DNA of 12,084 nt from Alphaproteobacteria bacterium (GCA_030424705.1 JAUHWJ010000015.1:1-12084), one strand, 5' to 3'. Shown: positions 1-7,229, counted from the first letter of the stretch. Numbers and translations are program-made. Notes: generated by a model from the letters alone, not told the origin.

Positions 1-818
1 AGCGGTTCGGTCGCGATGATGAAGTTGTTGATCGGCATGACGCGGGCGGAGACTTCCGGCGCGAGGCGGCCGAGATAGCCGTTGCAGGCGAGGATCAGGT
101 GGTCCGCCTCGACGGCGCCCTTCGCCGTCTCCACCAGCGGCTTCGGCTCATGGGCTATCGCCGTCGCCGCGCTCCGCTCGAAGATGCGGACGCCGGCTTC
201 GGCGGCGGCGCGGGCGAGGCCGAGCGCGTAGTTCAGCGGGTGGATATGCGCGGCGCCGGGGTCGATCACGCCGCCATGATAGGCAGGGGAGCCGACCACT
301 GCGCGGAAGGCATCGCCCTCCAGGTATTCGGTCTCGTAGCCGTAGACCTTCGCCAGATGCTCCGCCTCCTGCCGGAAACCGGGGAGGAAGCGGCGGCGGT
401 GGGCGGCGTGGATGACGCCGGGGCGGAGCGCGCAGTCGATCCCGTTCTCCGCGACGAGCGCCTTGACCAGCGCCTTCGCCTCCTCCGCGAGGTCCCAGAG
501 ATGCCGGGCCTTTTCGGCGCCGAGCATCGCCTCCAGCTCGATCTGGCCGAGGCGCTGCCCGGAGCCGACCTGCCCGCCGTTCCGCCCCGAGGCTCCCCAG
601 CCGACGCGGTGCGCCTCCAGCAGCGCGACGGCGTAGCCGCGGCGGGCGAGATGGAGTGCGGCGGAGAGGCCGGTATAGCCGCCGCCGACGATGCAGACAT
701 CGGCTCGGATCCGCCCCTCCAGCCGCGGATGATCGGCCCGCGCCGCCGCCGTCGCCGCATACCAGGACGGCGCGTCGCGCCCCTCTCCGTCATTGGCGTA
801 GAGAAGGTCGAGCGGCAT
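1..818 (-). CDS. FAD-dependent amine/amino-acid oxidoreductase, OrdL/PuuB type (partial, C-terminus off the left edge)
   Basis: The first 272 residues are visible and the frame stays open to the window edge. Residues 45-50 (GGGYTG), followed by a beta-alpha-beta fold, form the FAD ADP-binding motif. The GASGRNGGQ motif at 75-83 is characteristic of the DadA/OrdL/PuuB branch of DAO-type flavoenzymes, which oxidise amines or N-substituted amino acids such as gamma-glutamylputrescine. Family members are usually about 430 residues, so roughly a third is missing. The start ATG at 816-818 has a GGGAG about 8 bases upstream. The gene is divergent from a small XRE regulator, which could control it, but that regulator lacks the cupin domain of PuuR, so polyamine control is not implied. 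Family membership is clear; the substrate cannot be read from the sequence. Confidence 0.9.
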   Translation of the reverse strand, partial: MPLDLLYANDGEGRDAPSWYAATAAARADHPRLEGRIRADVCIVGGGYTGLSAALHLARRGYAVALLEAHRVGWGASGRNGGQVGSGQRLGQIELEAMLGAEKARHLWDLAEEAKALVKALVAENGIDCALRPGVIHAAHRRRFLPGFRQEAEHLAKVYGYETEYLEGDAFRAVVGSPAYHGGVIDPGAAHIHPLNYALGLARAAAEAGVRIFERSAATAIAHEPKPLVETAKGAVEADHLILACNGYLGRLAPEVSARVMPINNFIIATEP

Positions 819-860
819 CCCTTTGCTCCCGTTTCGCGCGAGGGTTGCGCGGCGCGACAA

Positions 861-871
861 AACCGCCGGTT
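861..871. promoter_or_regulatory. Candidate operator palindrome in divergent intergenic region
   Basis: AACCG-C-CGGTT is a perfect 5-1-5 inverted repeat. It lies between the two divergent start codons (818 and 905) and overlaps an AT-rich TTAAACT stretch that could serve as a -10 region for the XRE gene. A small HTH regulator next to its own palindrome suggests autoregulation, but this is inference. No convincing -35/-10 pair was found. Confidence 0.3.
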
Positions 872-904
872 AAACTTTCGGGCGGCCTCGGGTAAGTAGA
901 AGCC

Positions 905-1315
905 ATGAACGAGATCGACAACAGCGAAACCCGCCCCGAAACCGCCGAGATCGCGGAGGAGCGCTGGAGCGACGCCCATGCGACCTTCGGCGACCGGCTC
1001 GCCGCCGCGCGAGAGGCGCTCGGCCTTTCCCCCGAACAGCTCGCCTGGCGGCTCGGCGTCCGCCGCTCCACCATCGCGACCTGGGAGGACGACCGCGCGG
1101 AGCCGCGCGCGAACCGGATGCAGATGCTCGCAGGCATCCTCAACGTCTCGCTCGTCTGGCTGATGACGGGCGAGGGCGAGGGGCCGGGCGGCGCGCCGGC
1201 GCCCGCGGCGGGGGAGCTGATCGCGGAGCTGGAACTCCTGAAGGCGGAGCAGGAGCGGCTCGCGCAGCGCTTCGCCCGGTTCGAGACGCGGCTCCGCGCC
1301 GCGCTCGCCGCCTGA
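905..1315 (+). CDS. XRE-family helix-turn-helix transcriptional regulator
   Basis: This 136-residue protein carries an HTH_3/XRE domain at about residues 27-88. Helix 1 contains GDRLAAAREALGLS, the turn and recognition helix lie in LAWRLGVRRSTIATWE, and the domain closes with LNVSLVWLMTG, the usual end of such domains. Residues 104-135 are rich in Leu, Glu and Arg with heptad-like spacing, consistent with a short dimerising coiled coil. There is no cupin or peptidase domain. The first 26 residues are acidic and probably disordered. The ATG at 905 lacks a strong Shine-Dalgarno. The stop is one base before the sdhE start, so the two are almost certainly co-transcribed and translationally coupled. 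Targets are unknown; the divergent oxidoreductase and its own operon are the nearest candidates. Confidence 0.88.
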   Translation: MNEIDNSETRPETAEIAEERWSDAHATFGDRLAAAREALGLSPEQLAWRLGVRRSTIATWEDDRAEPRANRMQMLAGILNVSLVWLMTGEGEGPGGAPAPAAGELIAELELLKAEQERLAQRFARFETRLRAALAA

Positions 1316-1316
1316 G

Positions 1317-1592
1317 ATGGAGACGCCGGAGATCCGGCTGAAGCGGCTCGCGATGCGGAGCTGGCGGCGGGGTATGAAGGAGATGGACCTCATCCTAGGC
1401 CCCTTCGCGGACCGCGGGCTTTCGGCGCTCGACGCCTCCGCGCTCGAAGCCTACGAATCGCTGCTTGAGGAAAACGATCAGGATCTCTACCGCTGGGTGA
1501 GCGGCGCGGCCCAGATTCCCGCGGCCCATGCCGAAATCGTGGCGATCATCGCGGGATTTCACGGCATTCGGAGAGAAGCTTCGCCGAATTAA
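1317..1592 (+). CDS. sdhE: Succinate dehydrogenase assembly factor SdhE (FAD assembly factor)
   Basis: This 91-residue protein matches the SdhE/SDH5/YgfY (DUF339) family in length and in its signature. RRGMKEMDLILG at residues 17-28 contains the conserved RGxxExD motif, which in studied members is needed for covalent flavinylation of SdhA. It acts in the cytosol by helping attach FAD to the flavoprotein subunit of succinate dehydrogenase and fumarate reductase. The remaining helical part (DASALEAYESLLEENDQDLYRWVSG) fits the five-helix bundle. The start ATG follows the upstream XRE stop after one base, so translation probably depends on the upstream gene. No sdh genes are in the window. Confidence 0.93.
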   Translation: METPEIRLKRLAMRSWRRGMKEMDLILGPFADRGLSALDASALEAYESLLEENDQDLYRWVSGAAQIPAAHAEIVAIIAGFHGIRREASPN

Positions 1593-1640
1593 CCCGGTGT
1601 TGGGGCTTTCCCGCCAAATTCCTCTCCAACGAAGTCTAAC

Positions 1641-1646
1641 GGAGAG
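1641..1646 (+). promoter_or_regulatory. Ribosome binding site deciding the ldtR start
   Basis: GGAGAG sits 5 bases before the ATG at 1652. A GTG at 1646 is in the same frame, but it overlaps this site and has no Shine-Dalgarno of its own, so the ATG is the better start. Confidence 0.7.
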
Positions 1647-1651
1647 TGCGG

Positions 1652-2161
1652 ATGAGCATCCATGAGCGCGTTGATGCGGCCGGTTTCGATGTCGAGCCGG
1701 CGGCCACGATCACTACCTATGTCGAGGCCCTCGCGCTGATCGAGCGGCTGCACCGGCTCCTGCTCGACGTCATCAAGGACGAGTTCGAGCGGCTTGGGCG
1801 GCTGGACATCAACAGCGTCCAGGCGCTGCTGCTCTACAATATCGGCGACAACGAGGTGACGGCGGGGGAACTGAAGAGCCGCGGCTACTACCAGGGCTCC
1901 AACGTCTCCTACAACCTCAAGAAGCTGGTCGAGGGCGGCTACATGCACCACCAGCGCTGCGAGATCGACCGGCGCGCGGTGCGGATCAAGCTGACCGACG
2001 AGGGCCGCAAGGTGCGGGAAATCGTCGGCGCGCTCTTCGAGAAGCATTCCGAGCTTCTGGGCCGGCGCAAGGATTTCGGCGGCGGCGCGCTGAAGGAGAT
2101 GATCCTGAACCTGCGGGGGATGGAGCGATTCTGGAGCGAGCAGATCCGCTACATCTACTGA
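1652..2161 (+). CDS. ldtR: LdtR-family MarR-type winged-helix transcriptional regulator
   Basis: This 169-residue MarR-fold protein has a dimerisation helix at about 22-48 (EALALIERLHRLLLDVIKDEFERL). A winged helix-turn-helix follows at about 68-116: EVTAGELKSRGYYQGSNVSY includes the recognition helix, and RCEIDRRAVRIKLTDEG forms the wing. The nearly invariant core with GYYQGSNVSYNLKKLV is what I recall for LdtR of Liberibacter and other Rhizobiales, where it activates an L,D-transpeptidase gene and links the regulator to cell-wall remodelling and osmotic tolerance. There is no L,D-transpeptidase gene in this window, so the target must lie elsewhere. Cys103 is the only cysteine. The ATG at 1652 was chosen on its ribosome binding site. 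The gene is followed closely by a strong terminator. Confidence 0.88.
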   Translation: MSIHERVDAAGFDVEPAATITTYVEALALIERLHRLLLDVIKDEFERLGRLDINSVQALLLYNIGDNEVTAGELKSRGYYQGSNVSYNLKKLVEGGYMHHQRCEIDRRAVRIKLTDEGRKVREIVGALFEKHSELLGRRKDFGGGALKEMILNLRGMERFWSEQIRYIY

Positions 2162-2186
2162 AGGCTGTCCCTCCTCGGGCCTTCAT

Positions 2187-2222
2187 GCGGCGCGCCGGTC
2201 CTCCGGCGCGCCGCGTCGTTTT
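2187..2222 (+). terminator. Rho-independent terminator of ldtR
   Basis: A perfect 12-bp GC stem (2187-2198 with 2203-2214) closes a TCCT loop and is followed by GTCGTTTT. The stop codon of ldtR is 25 bases upstream. On the reverse strand the hairpin is not followed by a T run, so it mainly serves the rightward transcript. It also shields the convergent RTX gene, which ends at 2227. Confidence 0.88.
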
Positions 2223-2226
2223 CAGC

Positions 2227-5200
2227 TCAGGCCGCGTGGGTGAAGGCGCGGGCCTCGAAGGCCTTCAGGATCGTGCGCGCCGCCGGGCCGGCGGCGGCGG
2301 GATGGTCGCGGAGCTCGGGGAAGAGCGCGAAGATCTCCTCCCGCCCCTCGGGGGCGATGCCGGAGAGGGCGGCGGCGCCCGGGTGGAGGCTTTCCGTCGC
2401 CGCGCCTTCGGCGAAGACGATCTCGTGCCGGTCGAAGAGGATGTGGACGTATTCGACGACGCCGCCCTCCTCCACCGTCACGCTTTCGCCGTCCGCCAGA
2501 TGCTTCGCGGCGGCGAGCGCCTCGGCGGCGCCGAACATCAGTTCCGCGCGCGGGCCGGAGACGAGCATCCGGTGCTGCTGCGAGATGAGGAGATCGCGCC
2601 GCGCGCCGAAAGCGCCGGCTCGGATGCGGACGGGGGCGAAGCGCCCGGTCGCGGGAACGATGCGCCGCCCCGCCCAGCGCACGGGCTGCGGGCCATTGTC
2701 CAGCGTCTCCACGAGGTCGCCGGGGCGGAGCGATTCGACCGGGCGCTCGCCTTCGGGCGTGCGAATCATCGTTCCGACAGTGAAGCACACCACCTGCTCG
2801 ATCTCGGAGAAGGTCGTGGTCGAGATGACGTTCCCGCCGGCGTCGAGGAACTCGATGATCCCGCTCTCGGTCGCGGGATCGTCATTGGTGAAGGTGACGC
2901 GCCGCCCGCCGCCGCCCGGCGCGAGCACGATGCGGTCGATATCGCCGTTATCGCCGTCCTCGCCGCCGACGATGATGTCGGAGCCGTCGCCGGCGCCGAG
3001 GAGGAAGAGGTCCGTCCCGGTTCCGCCGGAGAGCACGTCGCCGCCGGCGCCGCCGACGATGGTGTCGTCGCCGCCGCCGGCGGAGATGTTGTCCCCGCCC
3101 TCGCCGCCGATGATCGAATCGCGGCTGTCGCCGGATGCGATGACGTCCCCGCCCTCGCCGCCGTCGATGGTGGAGGTGCTGCCGGCGCCGGCGAAATAGG
3201 TGATGTTGTCGTCGCCCGCGCCGCCCGAGAGCGTGTTGGCGACGCCGTCCCCGGCGGTGACGAAGATCGTGTCCGCCCCGTCGCCGCCGTCGATGCTGTT
3301 CGAGCCGTCGAAATCGGTGATGGAATCGTTCCCGATCCCGCCCGTCACGGTGTCGGAGCCGGCGGCGCCCGTCAGCGTGTCGTCGCCGTCGCCGCCCGAG
3401 ACGACGTCGTCATTGGCGCCGGCGTCGATGCTGTCGTTCCCTGCGCCGCCGGTGACGGAATCCTGGCTGTCCCCGGTCTGGATCGTGTCGTTTCCGTCGC
3501 CGCCCGCGACGGCGTTGACCGAGTTCGGGCCGTTGAAGACCGTTATGGAATCGTCGCCGACGCCGCCGTCGATCACGGTCGATGAGGCGTCGCCCTTGAA
3601 GACCTCGATCGTATCGTTCCCGGCGCCGCCGAGGATCGAGTCGAAGGTCCCTCCCGCACCCGTGGCGGTGATCGAGTCCGCGCCGTCTCCGCCGTCGATG
3701 ACGTTGGAGCCGTCGAAATCGGTGATTCTGTCGGCCCCGGCCCCGCCGAGCAGGCTGTCGTTTCCGGCGCCGCCCTCGATGCTGTCGGTTCCGTCCCCGC
3801 CGAGGATTGTGTCGTTCCCCGCCTCGCCGAGGAGCGTGTCGTTCCCGAGCCCGCCCTCGATGCTGTCCGCTCCGTCGCCGCCGAGGATCGAGTCGTTCCC
3901 TGTCGTCGCCGCCGTCGGGATCGTCACGGCGTCGAAGAACATGTCCGTGATGTTGATCGCGTGCTGGCCGTCTTCGAGGCTGCCATAGTCGATCTCGAAC
4001 CGGACGACCGGACCGGCGATGGTGACGAGCACAGAGTTCGTCGGTTCGTTCGGGCCGACGCCGCCCGCGCCGTCGCGAGTGAAGACCTCGTCCGCTCCGG
4101 CGACGCCGTCGCTGTCGTTCAGCGTCAGGTTGGAGCCGGCGGAGAGGCGGATGTCGACCGGATTCCCCGCGGCATCGAAGGCGCGGATCGAGACGATGTC
4201 CCTGAAGCCGCCCTCGTCGATGTCGTTGATGCGGAAGGTGACATTCCGCACCTCGTCAGAGACGCCCGCCCCGGTCGCGGAGAAGGCGAAGCGAAGCGTC
4301 GCCGTATCGCCGGTGGCAAATCCGCGCATAAGCCCGCCGCTGTTCGCCGTCGGGACTTCGGAGCCTCCCGGATTTATGCCGGTAACGAGTTGGGTGTCGG
4401 ACTCGAACCGGAGCTGGGCGTTTCCCGTCTCGTTCGCGAACGTTACGCCGACGTTCACCAGGCCGGTATTCTGGGTGAACCCGCCGGCGAGATCGTCATT
4501 GTCGTCGATCCCGCCGCCATTGTCCGGGTCGGGAATGTCGTCCCACTCGAAGGACTGGCGCGTCAGGACCGGATCGAGCGTTCCGCCGTCGCCGATGAGC
4601 GTGTCGTTTCCGCCGCCGCCCTGGATCGTGTCGTTCCCGTCGCCGCCGACGACGCTGTCCGCCCCTTCGCCGGCGAGGATCGAGTCGGCGCCCGTTCCGC
4701 CGTCGATGGAATCGTCGCCGCCCTGACCGAGCAGCGTGTCGCTCCCGGCGCCGCCCGAGAGCGTGTCCGCCGAAGCGTCTTCCGAGCCTGCGTCGATGCT
4801 GTCATTCCCGGCGCCGCCTTCGAGGCTGTCCGCCCCGGCGTTCCCGAAGAGGGTGTCCTGCCCGTCGCCGCCGCGGATCGTGTCGTTTCCGGCGTTGCCG
4901 ACGAGGCCGTCATTGCCGGCCTCGCCGAGGATGGAGTCGCTCCCGTCGCCGCCGGAAATCGTATCGTTCCCTGCGCCGCCGAAGGCTGTGTCGTTCCCGC
5001 CTCCGAGGGAGATGGCGTCAGCCCCGGCGCTCGACTGGGCGAGGTCGTTCCCCTCGCCCATGTTCCATGTGCGCGCGGTCGTGTCCGACGGGTCGGAGAT
5101 GATGAACTGCTCGCCGCTTTGCCCGGCGATCTCGCCATAGCTGAAGTCGCGCGTCGACGTGTTCGAGATTACGCCGTTCTGGTTGCCGGTGTAGTTGAAC

Positions 5201-5559
5201 CCGGCGTTCGGCTCGGTCGGGATGAAGACGCGGAAGTCGCGAAATCCGTTCTCGACCTCGAACCAGAAGCCCTGGATCTGCTCGCCGTTGGCGTCCGTCA
5301 GCGTGCCGGTTCCGCGTCTAGAGCCGTCGATCTCGGTATAGGTGAACTCGGGAACCGGCTCGTAGGAGCTGGAGAGGACCTGTCTGAAGTCCTGGAAGAC
5401 AAAGGACTGGTCGCCGCCCGGGTCTGCGCTCGTGCGGTTGAGGTTGTTGTCTGTGTCGCCGTCGGTGACGGTTACGGTCACCTGATCCCAGATGATCCGG
5501 CGGGCCGAACTGCCCCCGGTCTCCACCACCACCGCATTCGTGAACGTGTAGCTCGCCAT
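2227..5559 (-). CDS. RTX calcium-binding repeat protein with C-terminal Hint (Hint_2) domain
   Basis: The 1110-residue acidic protein has these parts in order: an unrecognised N-terminal beta-rich region (1-167); RTX block 1 (168-327, about 17 nonapeptides of the GGxGxDxxx type); a non-repeat domain (328-553); RTX block 2 (554-876); a linker; a Hint domain from Cys925; and a short C-terminal tail. Hint marks are CFTVGTMIRTPEGERPVE, PGDLVETLDNGPQPVRW, SQQHR (His996, in place of the TxxH of hedgehog/inteins) and the DRHEIVFAEG block (His1045). The family is common in Rhodobacterales. There is no N-terminal signal peptide, so type I secretion is likely; repeats would fold on binding extracellular calcium. 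No exporter genes are nearby. The start ATG (5557-5559) has AGGGA about 5 bases upstream. Biological role (adhesion, surface layer, enzyme) is unknown. Confidence 0.92.
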   Translation of the reverse strand: MASYTFTNAVVVETGGSSARRIIWDQVTVTVTDGDTDNNLNRTSADPGGDQSFVFQDFRQVLSSSYEPVPEFTYTEIDGSRRGTGTLTDANGEQIQGFWFEVENGFRDFRVFIPTEPNAGFNYTGNQNGVISNTSTRDFSYGEIAGQSGEQFIISDPSDTTARTWNMGEGNDLAQSSAGADAISLGGGNDTAFGGAGNDTISGGDGSDSILGEAGNDGLVGNAGNDTIRGGDGQDTLFGNAGADSLEGGAGNDSIDAGSEDASADTLSGGAGSDTLLGQGGDDSIDGGTGADSILAGEGADSVVGGDGNDTIQGGGGNDTLIGDGGTLDPVLTRQSFEWDDIPDPDNGGGIDDNDDLAGGFTQNTGLVNVGVTFANETGNAQLRFESDTQLVTGINPGGSEVPTANSGGLMRGFATGDTATLRFAFSATGAGVSDEVRNVTFRINDIDEGGFRDIVSIRAFDAAGNPVDIRLSAGSNLTLNDSDGVAGADEVFTRDGAGGVGPNEPTNSVLVTIAGPVVRFEIDYGSLEDGQHAINITDMFFDAVTIPTAATTGNDSILGGDGADSIEGGLGNDTLLGEAGNDTILGGDGTDSIEGGAGNDSLLGGAGADRITDFDGSNVIDGGDGADSITATGAGGTFDSILGGAGNDTIEVFKGDASSTVIDGGVGDDSITVFNGPNSVNAVAGGDGNDTIQTGDSQDSVTGGAGNDSIDAGANDDVVSGGDGDDTLTGAAGSDTVTGGIGNDSITDFDGSNSIDGGDGADTIFVTAGDGVANTLSGGAGDDNITYFAGAGSTSTIDGGEGGDVIASGDSRDSIIGGEGGDNISAGGGDDTIVGGAGGDVLSGGTGTDLFLLGAGDGSDIIVGGEDGDNGDIDRIVLAPGGGGRRVTFTNDDPATESGIIEFLDAGGNVISTTTFSEIEQVVCFTVGTMIRTPEGERPVESLRPGDLVETLDNGPQPVRWAGRRIVPATGRFAPVRIRAGAFGARRDLLISQQHRMLVSGPRAELMFGAAEALAAAKHLADGESVTVEEGGVVEYVHILFDRHEIVFAEGAATESLHPGAAALSGIAPEGREEIFALFPELRDHPAAAGPAARTILKAFEARAFTHAA
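2932..3900 (-). repeat. RTX nonapeptide block 2 (residues 554-876)
   Basis: This is a longer, less regular run of GGxGxDxxx units, broken by linkers such as ITDFDGSN and EVFKGDASST. It ends in TDLFLLGAGDGSD, the kind of end found in RTX rolls. It holds a segmental duplication: residues 612-746 (3322-3726) and 747-850 (3010-3321) both begin with ITDFDGSN(V/S)IDGGDGAD. Confidence 0.88.
4579..5058 (-). repeat. RTX nonapeptide block 1 (residues 168-327)
   Basis: About 17 tandem 27-bp units encode GGxGxDxxx-type nonapeptides. One unit is stretched by an insertion (GSEDASADTLSG). The units form parallel beta-rolls that bind calcium. At the DNA level the copies are degenerate, so this is coding repetition rather than satellite DNA. 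Confidence 0.9.
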
Positions 5560-5597
5560 CAGTCCCTACCGTGCGCCGTATCCCACCTGAGCCGGAT

Positions 5598-5626
5598 AGC
5601 ATATATCCCTGAAAAACATAACGCTG
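5598..5626 (-). promoter_or_regulatory. AT-rich putative promoter region of the RTX gene
   Basis: This is a local AT-rich patch (leftward strand: GTTATGTTTTTCAGGGATAT, then ATGC) in otherwise GC-rich DNA, 40-65 bases upstream of the RTX start codon. It contains TATA-like hexamers, but no well spaced -35 could be identified. The call rests on position and composition only. Confidence 0.3.
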
Positions 5627-5750
5627 CGCGAACGGGGCGGTTCTGCGGCGACGACGGGGCGACGGGCCGGCATTTTCCCCTCGCGCGGCAGATACCGCTC
5701 TGATAAGCAAGCGCCGGTTTTCCGGGGCGGGCTCCAGCCTGCGCCGGTTT

Positions 5751-5835
5751 GCGGGCGTGGCGAAACTGGCAGACGCACCAGATTTAGGTTCTGGCGCCGC
5801 AAGGCGTGGGGGTTCAAGTCCCTCCGCCCGCACCA
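5751..5835 (+). tRNA. tRNA-Leu (anticodon UAG)
   Basis: This is an 85-base class II tRNA with an encoded CCA end. The acceptor stem is GCGGGCG / CGCCCGC (5751-5757 with 5825-5831), with discriminator A at 5832. The anticodon stem is CCAGA / TCTGG with loop TTTAGGT, placing TAG at 5785-5787. The long variable arm CGCC-GCAA-GGCG and the T-arm GGTTCAAGTCC are as expected for leucine. It should read CUA and, by wobble, other CUN codons. It ends 60 bases before tig and no terminator separates them. Confidence 0.96.
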
Positions 5836-5895
5836 GAGGCCGCTTCTCCCCGGCGGAACGTATGGCGCGCGAGGGCGCGGAAGGATGAGGACGAC

Positions 5896-7221
5896 ATGCA
5901 GGTGACCGAGACGCTGGCCGAAGGCCTCAAGCGCGAATATGCGATGACCGTGCCGGCGGCTTCTCTGGCCGAGAAGATGGAGGCGAAGCTCGACGCCGTG
6001 CGCGCCGACTTCCAGATGAAGGGCTTCCGCAAGGGCAAGGCCCCGAGGGCGCTGCTGAAGAAGATGTTCGCAAAGAACCTCATGGGCGAAGTGCTCGACG
6101 AGGCGGTGAACGAGGCGATGCGCAAGCATTTCGACGAGACCGGGCACCTCCCCTCGCAGCAGCCCGAGATCGCCGTGACGAACGAGAAGTTCGACGAGGG
6201 CGACGATCTCAACGTCACCGTGAAGTATGAGCGCCTGCCGGACGTGCCGGAGGCGGATTTCGCCGCGATCGAGCTCACCCGTCTCGTCGCGAAGCCGACC
6301 GATGCGGAAATCGACGAGGCGCTCGCCAAGCTCGCGGAGCAGGCCGAGAGCTTCGAGCCGAAGGAAGGCGCGGCGGAGACCGGCGACCAGATCACCTTCG
6401 ATTTCGAGGGCCGGGTGGACGGCGAGCTCTTCGAGGGCGGGGCGGCGGAGGATTTCGCGCTCGTGCTCGGTTCGGGCCAGTTCATCCCCGGCTTCGAGGA
6501 CCAGCTCACGGGCCTTTCCGCGGGCGAGGAGAAGGATGTCGAGGTCACCTTCCCGGAGGCCTACGGGGTGAAGGAGCTGGCCGGCAAGCCGGCGGTTTTC
6601 GCCTGCAAGGTCAAGGTGGTGGCGAAGCCGGTTCCGGCGACGGTGGATGACGAGCTGGCCAAGAAGTTCGGGATCGAGGATCTCGCGACGCTCCGCCAGC
6701 AGATGACCGAGCGGCTCGAGGAAGAGTACAAGGGCGCGGCGCGCCAGGTGCTGAAGCGCGAGCTTCTCGACAAGCTCGACGCGGCGGTCGCCTTCGACCT
6801 GCCGCAGGGGCTCGTCACGGCGGAGGCGAATTCCATCGCCCACCAGCTCTGGCACGAGGAAAACCCGGATCATCAGGGGCACGACCACCCGGAGATCGAG
6901 CCGAAGGAGGAGCATCTGAAGCTCGCCGAGCGGCGCGTGCGGCTCGGGCTGCTTCTCGCCGAGATCGGCAAGACGGCGAAGGTCGAGGTCACCGAGGGCG
7001 AGTTGAACCAGGCGATCTTCCGCCAGGCGCAGCGGATGCCGGGGCAGGAGCGCGCCTTCTTCGAATATGTGCGCCAGAACCCGCAGATGATGCAGCAGAT
7101 GCGCGCGCCGATCTTCGAGGACAAGGTCGTCGACTACGTGATCGAGCTGGCGAGCGTGACCGAGAAGGAGGTCACGAAGGCCGAGCTCGAGGCGGCGATC
7201 GAGGCGCTGGACGACGAGTGA
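5896..7221 (+). CDS. tig: Trigger factor, ribosome-associated chaperone and peptidyl-prolyl isomerase
   Basis: The 441-residue length is typical. The N-terminal ribosome-binding domain carries the signature GFRKGKAP (43-50), which docks near the peptide exit tunnel. An FKBP-type isomerase domain covers about residues 155-242, including [18 protein letters not shown]. The rest is the helical C-terminal chaperone domain. It folds nascent chains as they leave the ribosome. The reading frame is open upstream through the tRNA gene, but the true start is the ATG at 5896: GAGG lies 5 bases upstream and [15 protein letters not shown] matches the family's N-terminus. clpP and clpX, often downstream of tig in other bacteria, are absent; instead a convergent DUF3422 gene follows. 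Confidence 0.97.
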   Translation: MQVTETLAEGLKREYAMTVPAASLAEKMEAKLDAVRADFQMKGFRKGKAPRALLKKMFAKNLMGEVLDEAVNEAMRKHFDETGHLPSQQPEIAVTNEKFDEGDDLNVTVKYERLPDVPEADFAAIELTRLVAKPTDAEIDEALAKLAEQAESFEPKEGAAETGDQITFDFEGRVDGELFEGGAAEDFALVLGSGQFIPGFEDQLTGLSAGEEKDVEVTFPEAYGVKELAGKPAVFACKVKVVAKPVPATVDDELAKKFGIEDLATLRQQMTERLEEEYKGAARQVLKRELLDKLDAAVAFDLPQGLVTAEANSIAHQLWHEENPDHQGHDHPEIEPKEEHLKLAERRVRLGLLLAEIGKTAKVEVTEGELNQAIFRQAQRMPGQERAFFEYVRQNPQMMQQMRAPIFEDKVVDYVIELASVTEKEVTKAELEAAIEALDDE

Positions 7222-7229
7222 GCGCGGGC

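Noticed and set aside
266..1393. 375-residue leftward open frame
   Set aside because: It runs across the oxidoreductase N-terminus in another frame and across the XRE and sdhE genes. Composition is Arg/Ala-rich without motifs, typical of a GC shadow.
2932..5058. CRISPR-like periodic repetition
   Set aside because: The 27-base period is coding (RTX nonapeptides), copies are degenerate, and there are no constant repeats with unique spacers.
2185..5703. Very long rightward open frames (466, 262 and 580 residues) opposite the RTX gene
   Set aside because: They are Pro/Ser/Ala- or Ala/Asp/Val-rich mirror images of the GGxGxD repeats in GC-rich DNA, with no family motifs. The leftward frame has clear RTX and Hint domains.
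5673..5707. Promoter for tRNA-Leu using TGATAAG as -10
   Set aside because: No acceptable -35 at 16-18 bases upstream was found.
5806..5895. Upstream extension of tig through the tRNA 3' end
   Set aside because: The extension would translate the tRNA T-arm and acceptor; the ATG at 5896 has a ribosome binding site and the family's normal N-terminus.
5566..6915. 449-residue leftward open frame
   Set aside because: It is antisense to tig and to the tRNA gene and shows no recognisable domain.
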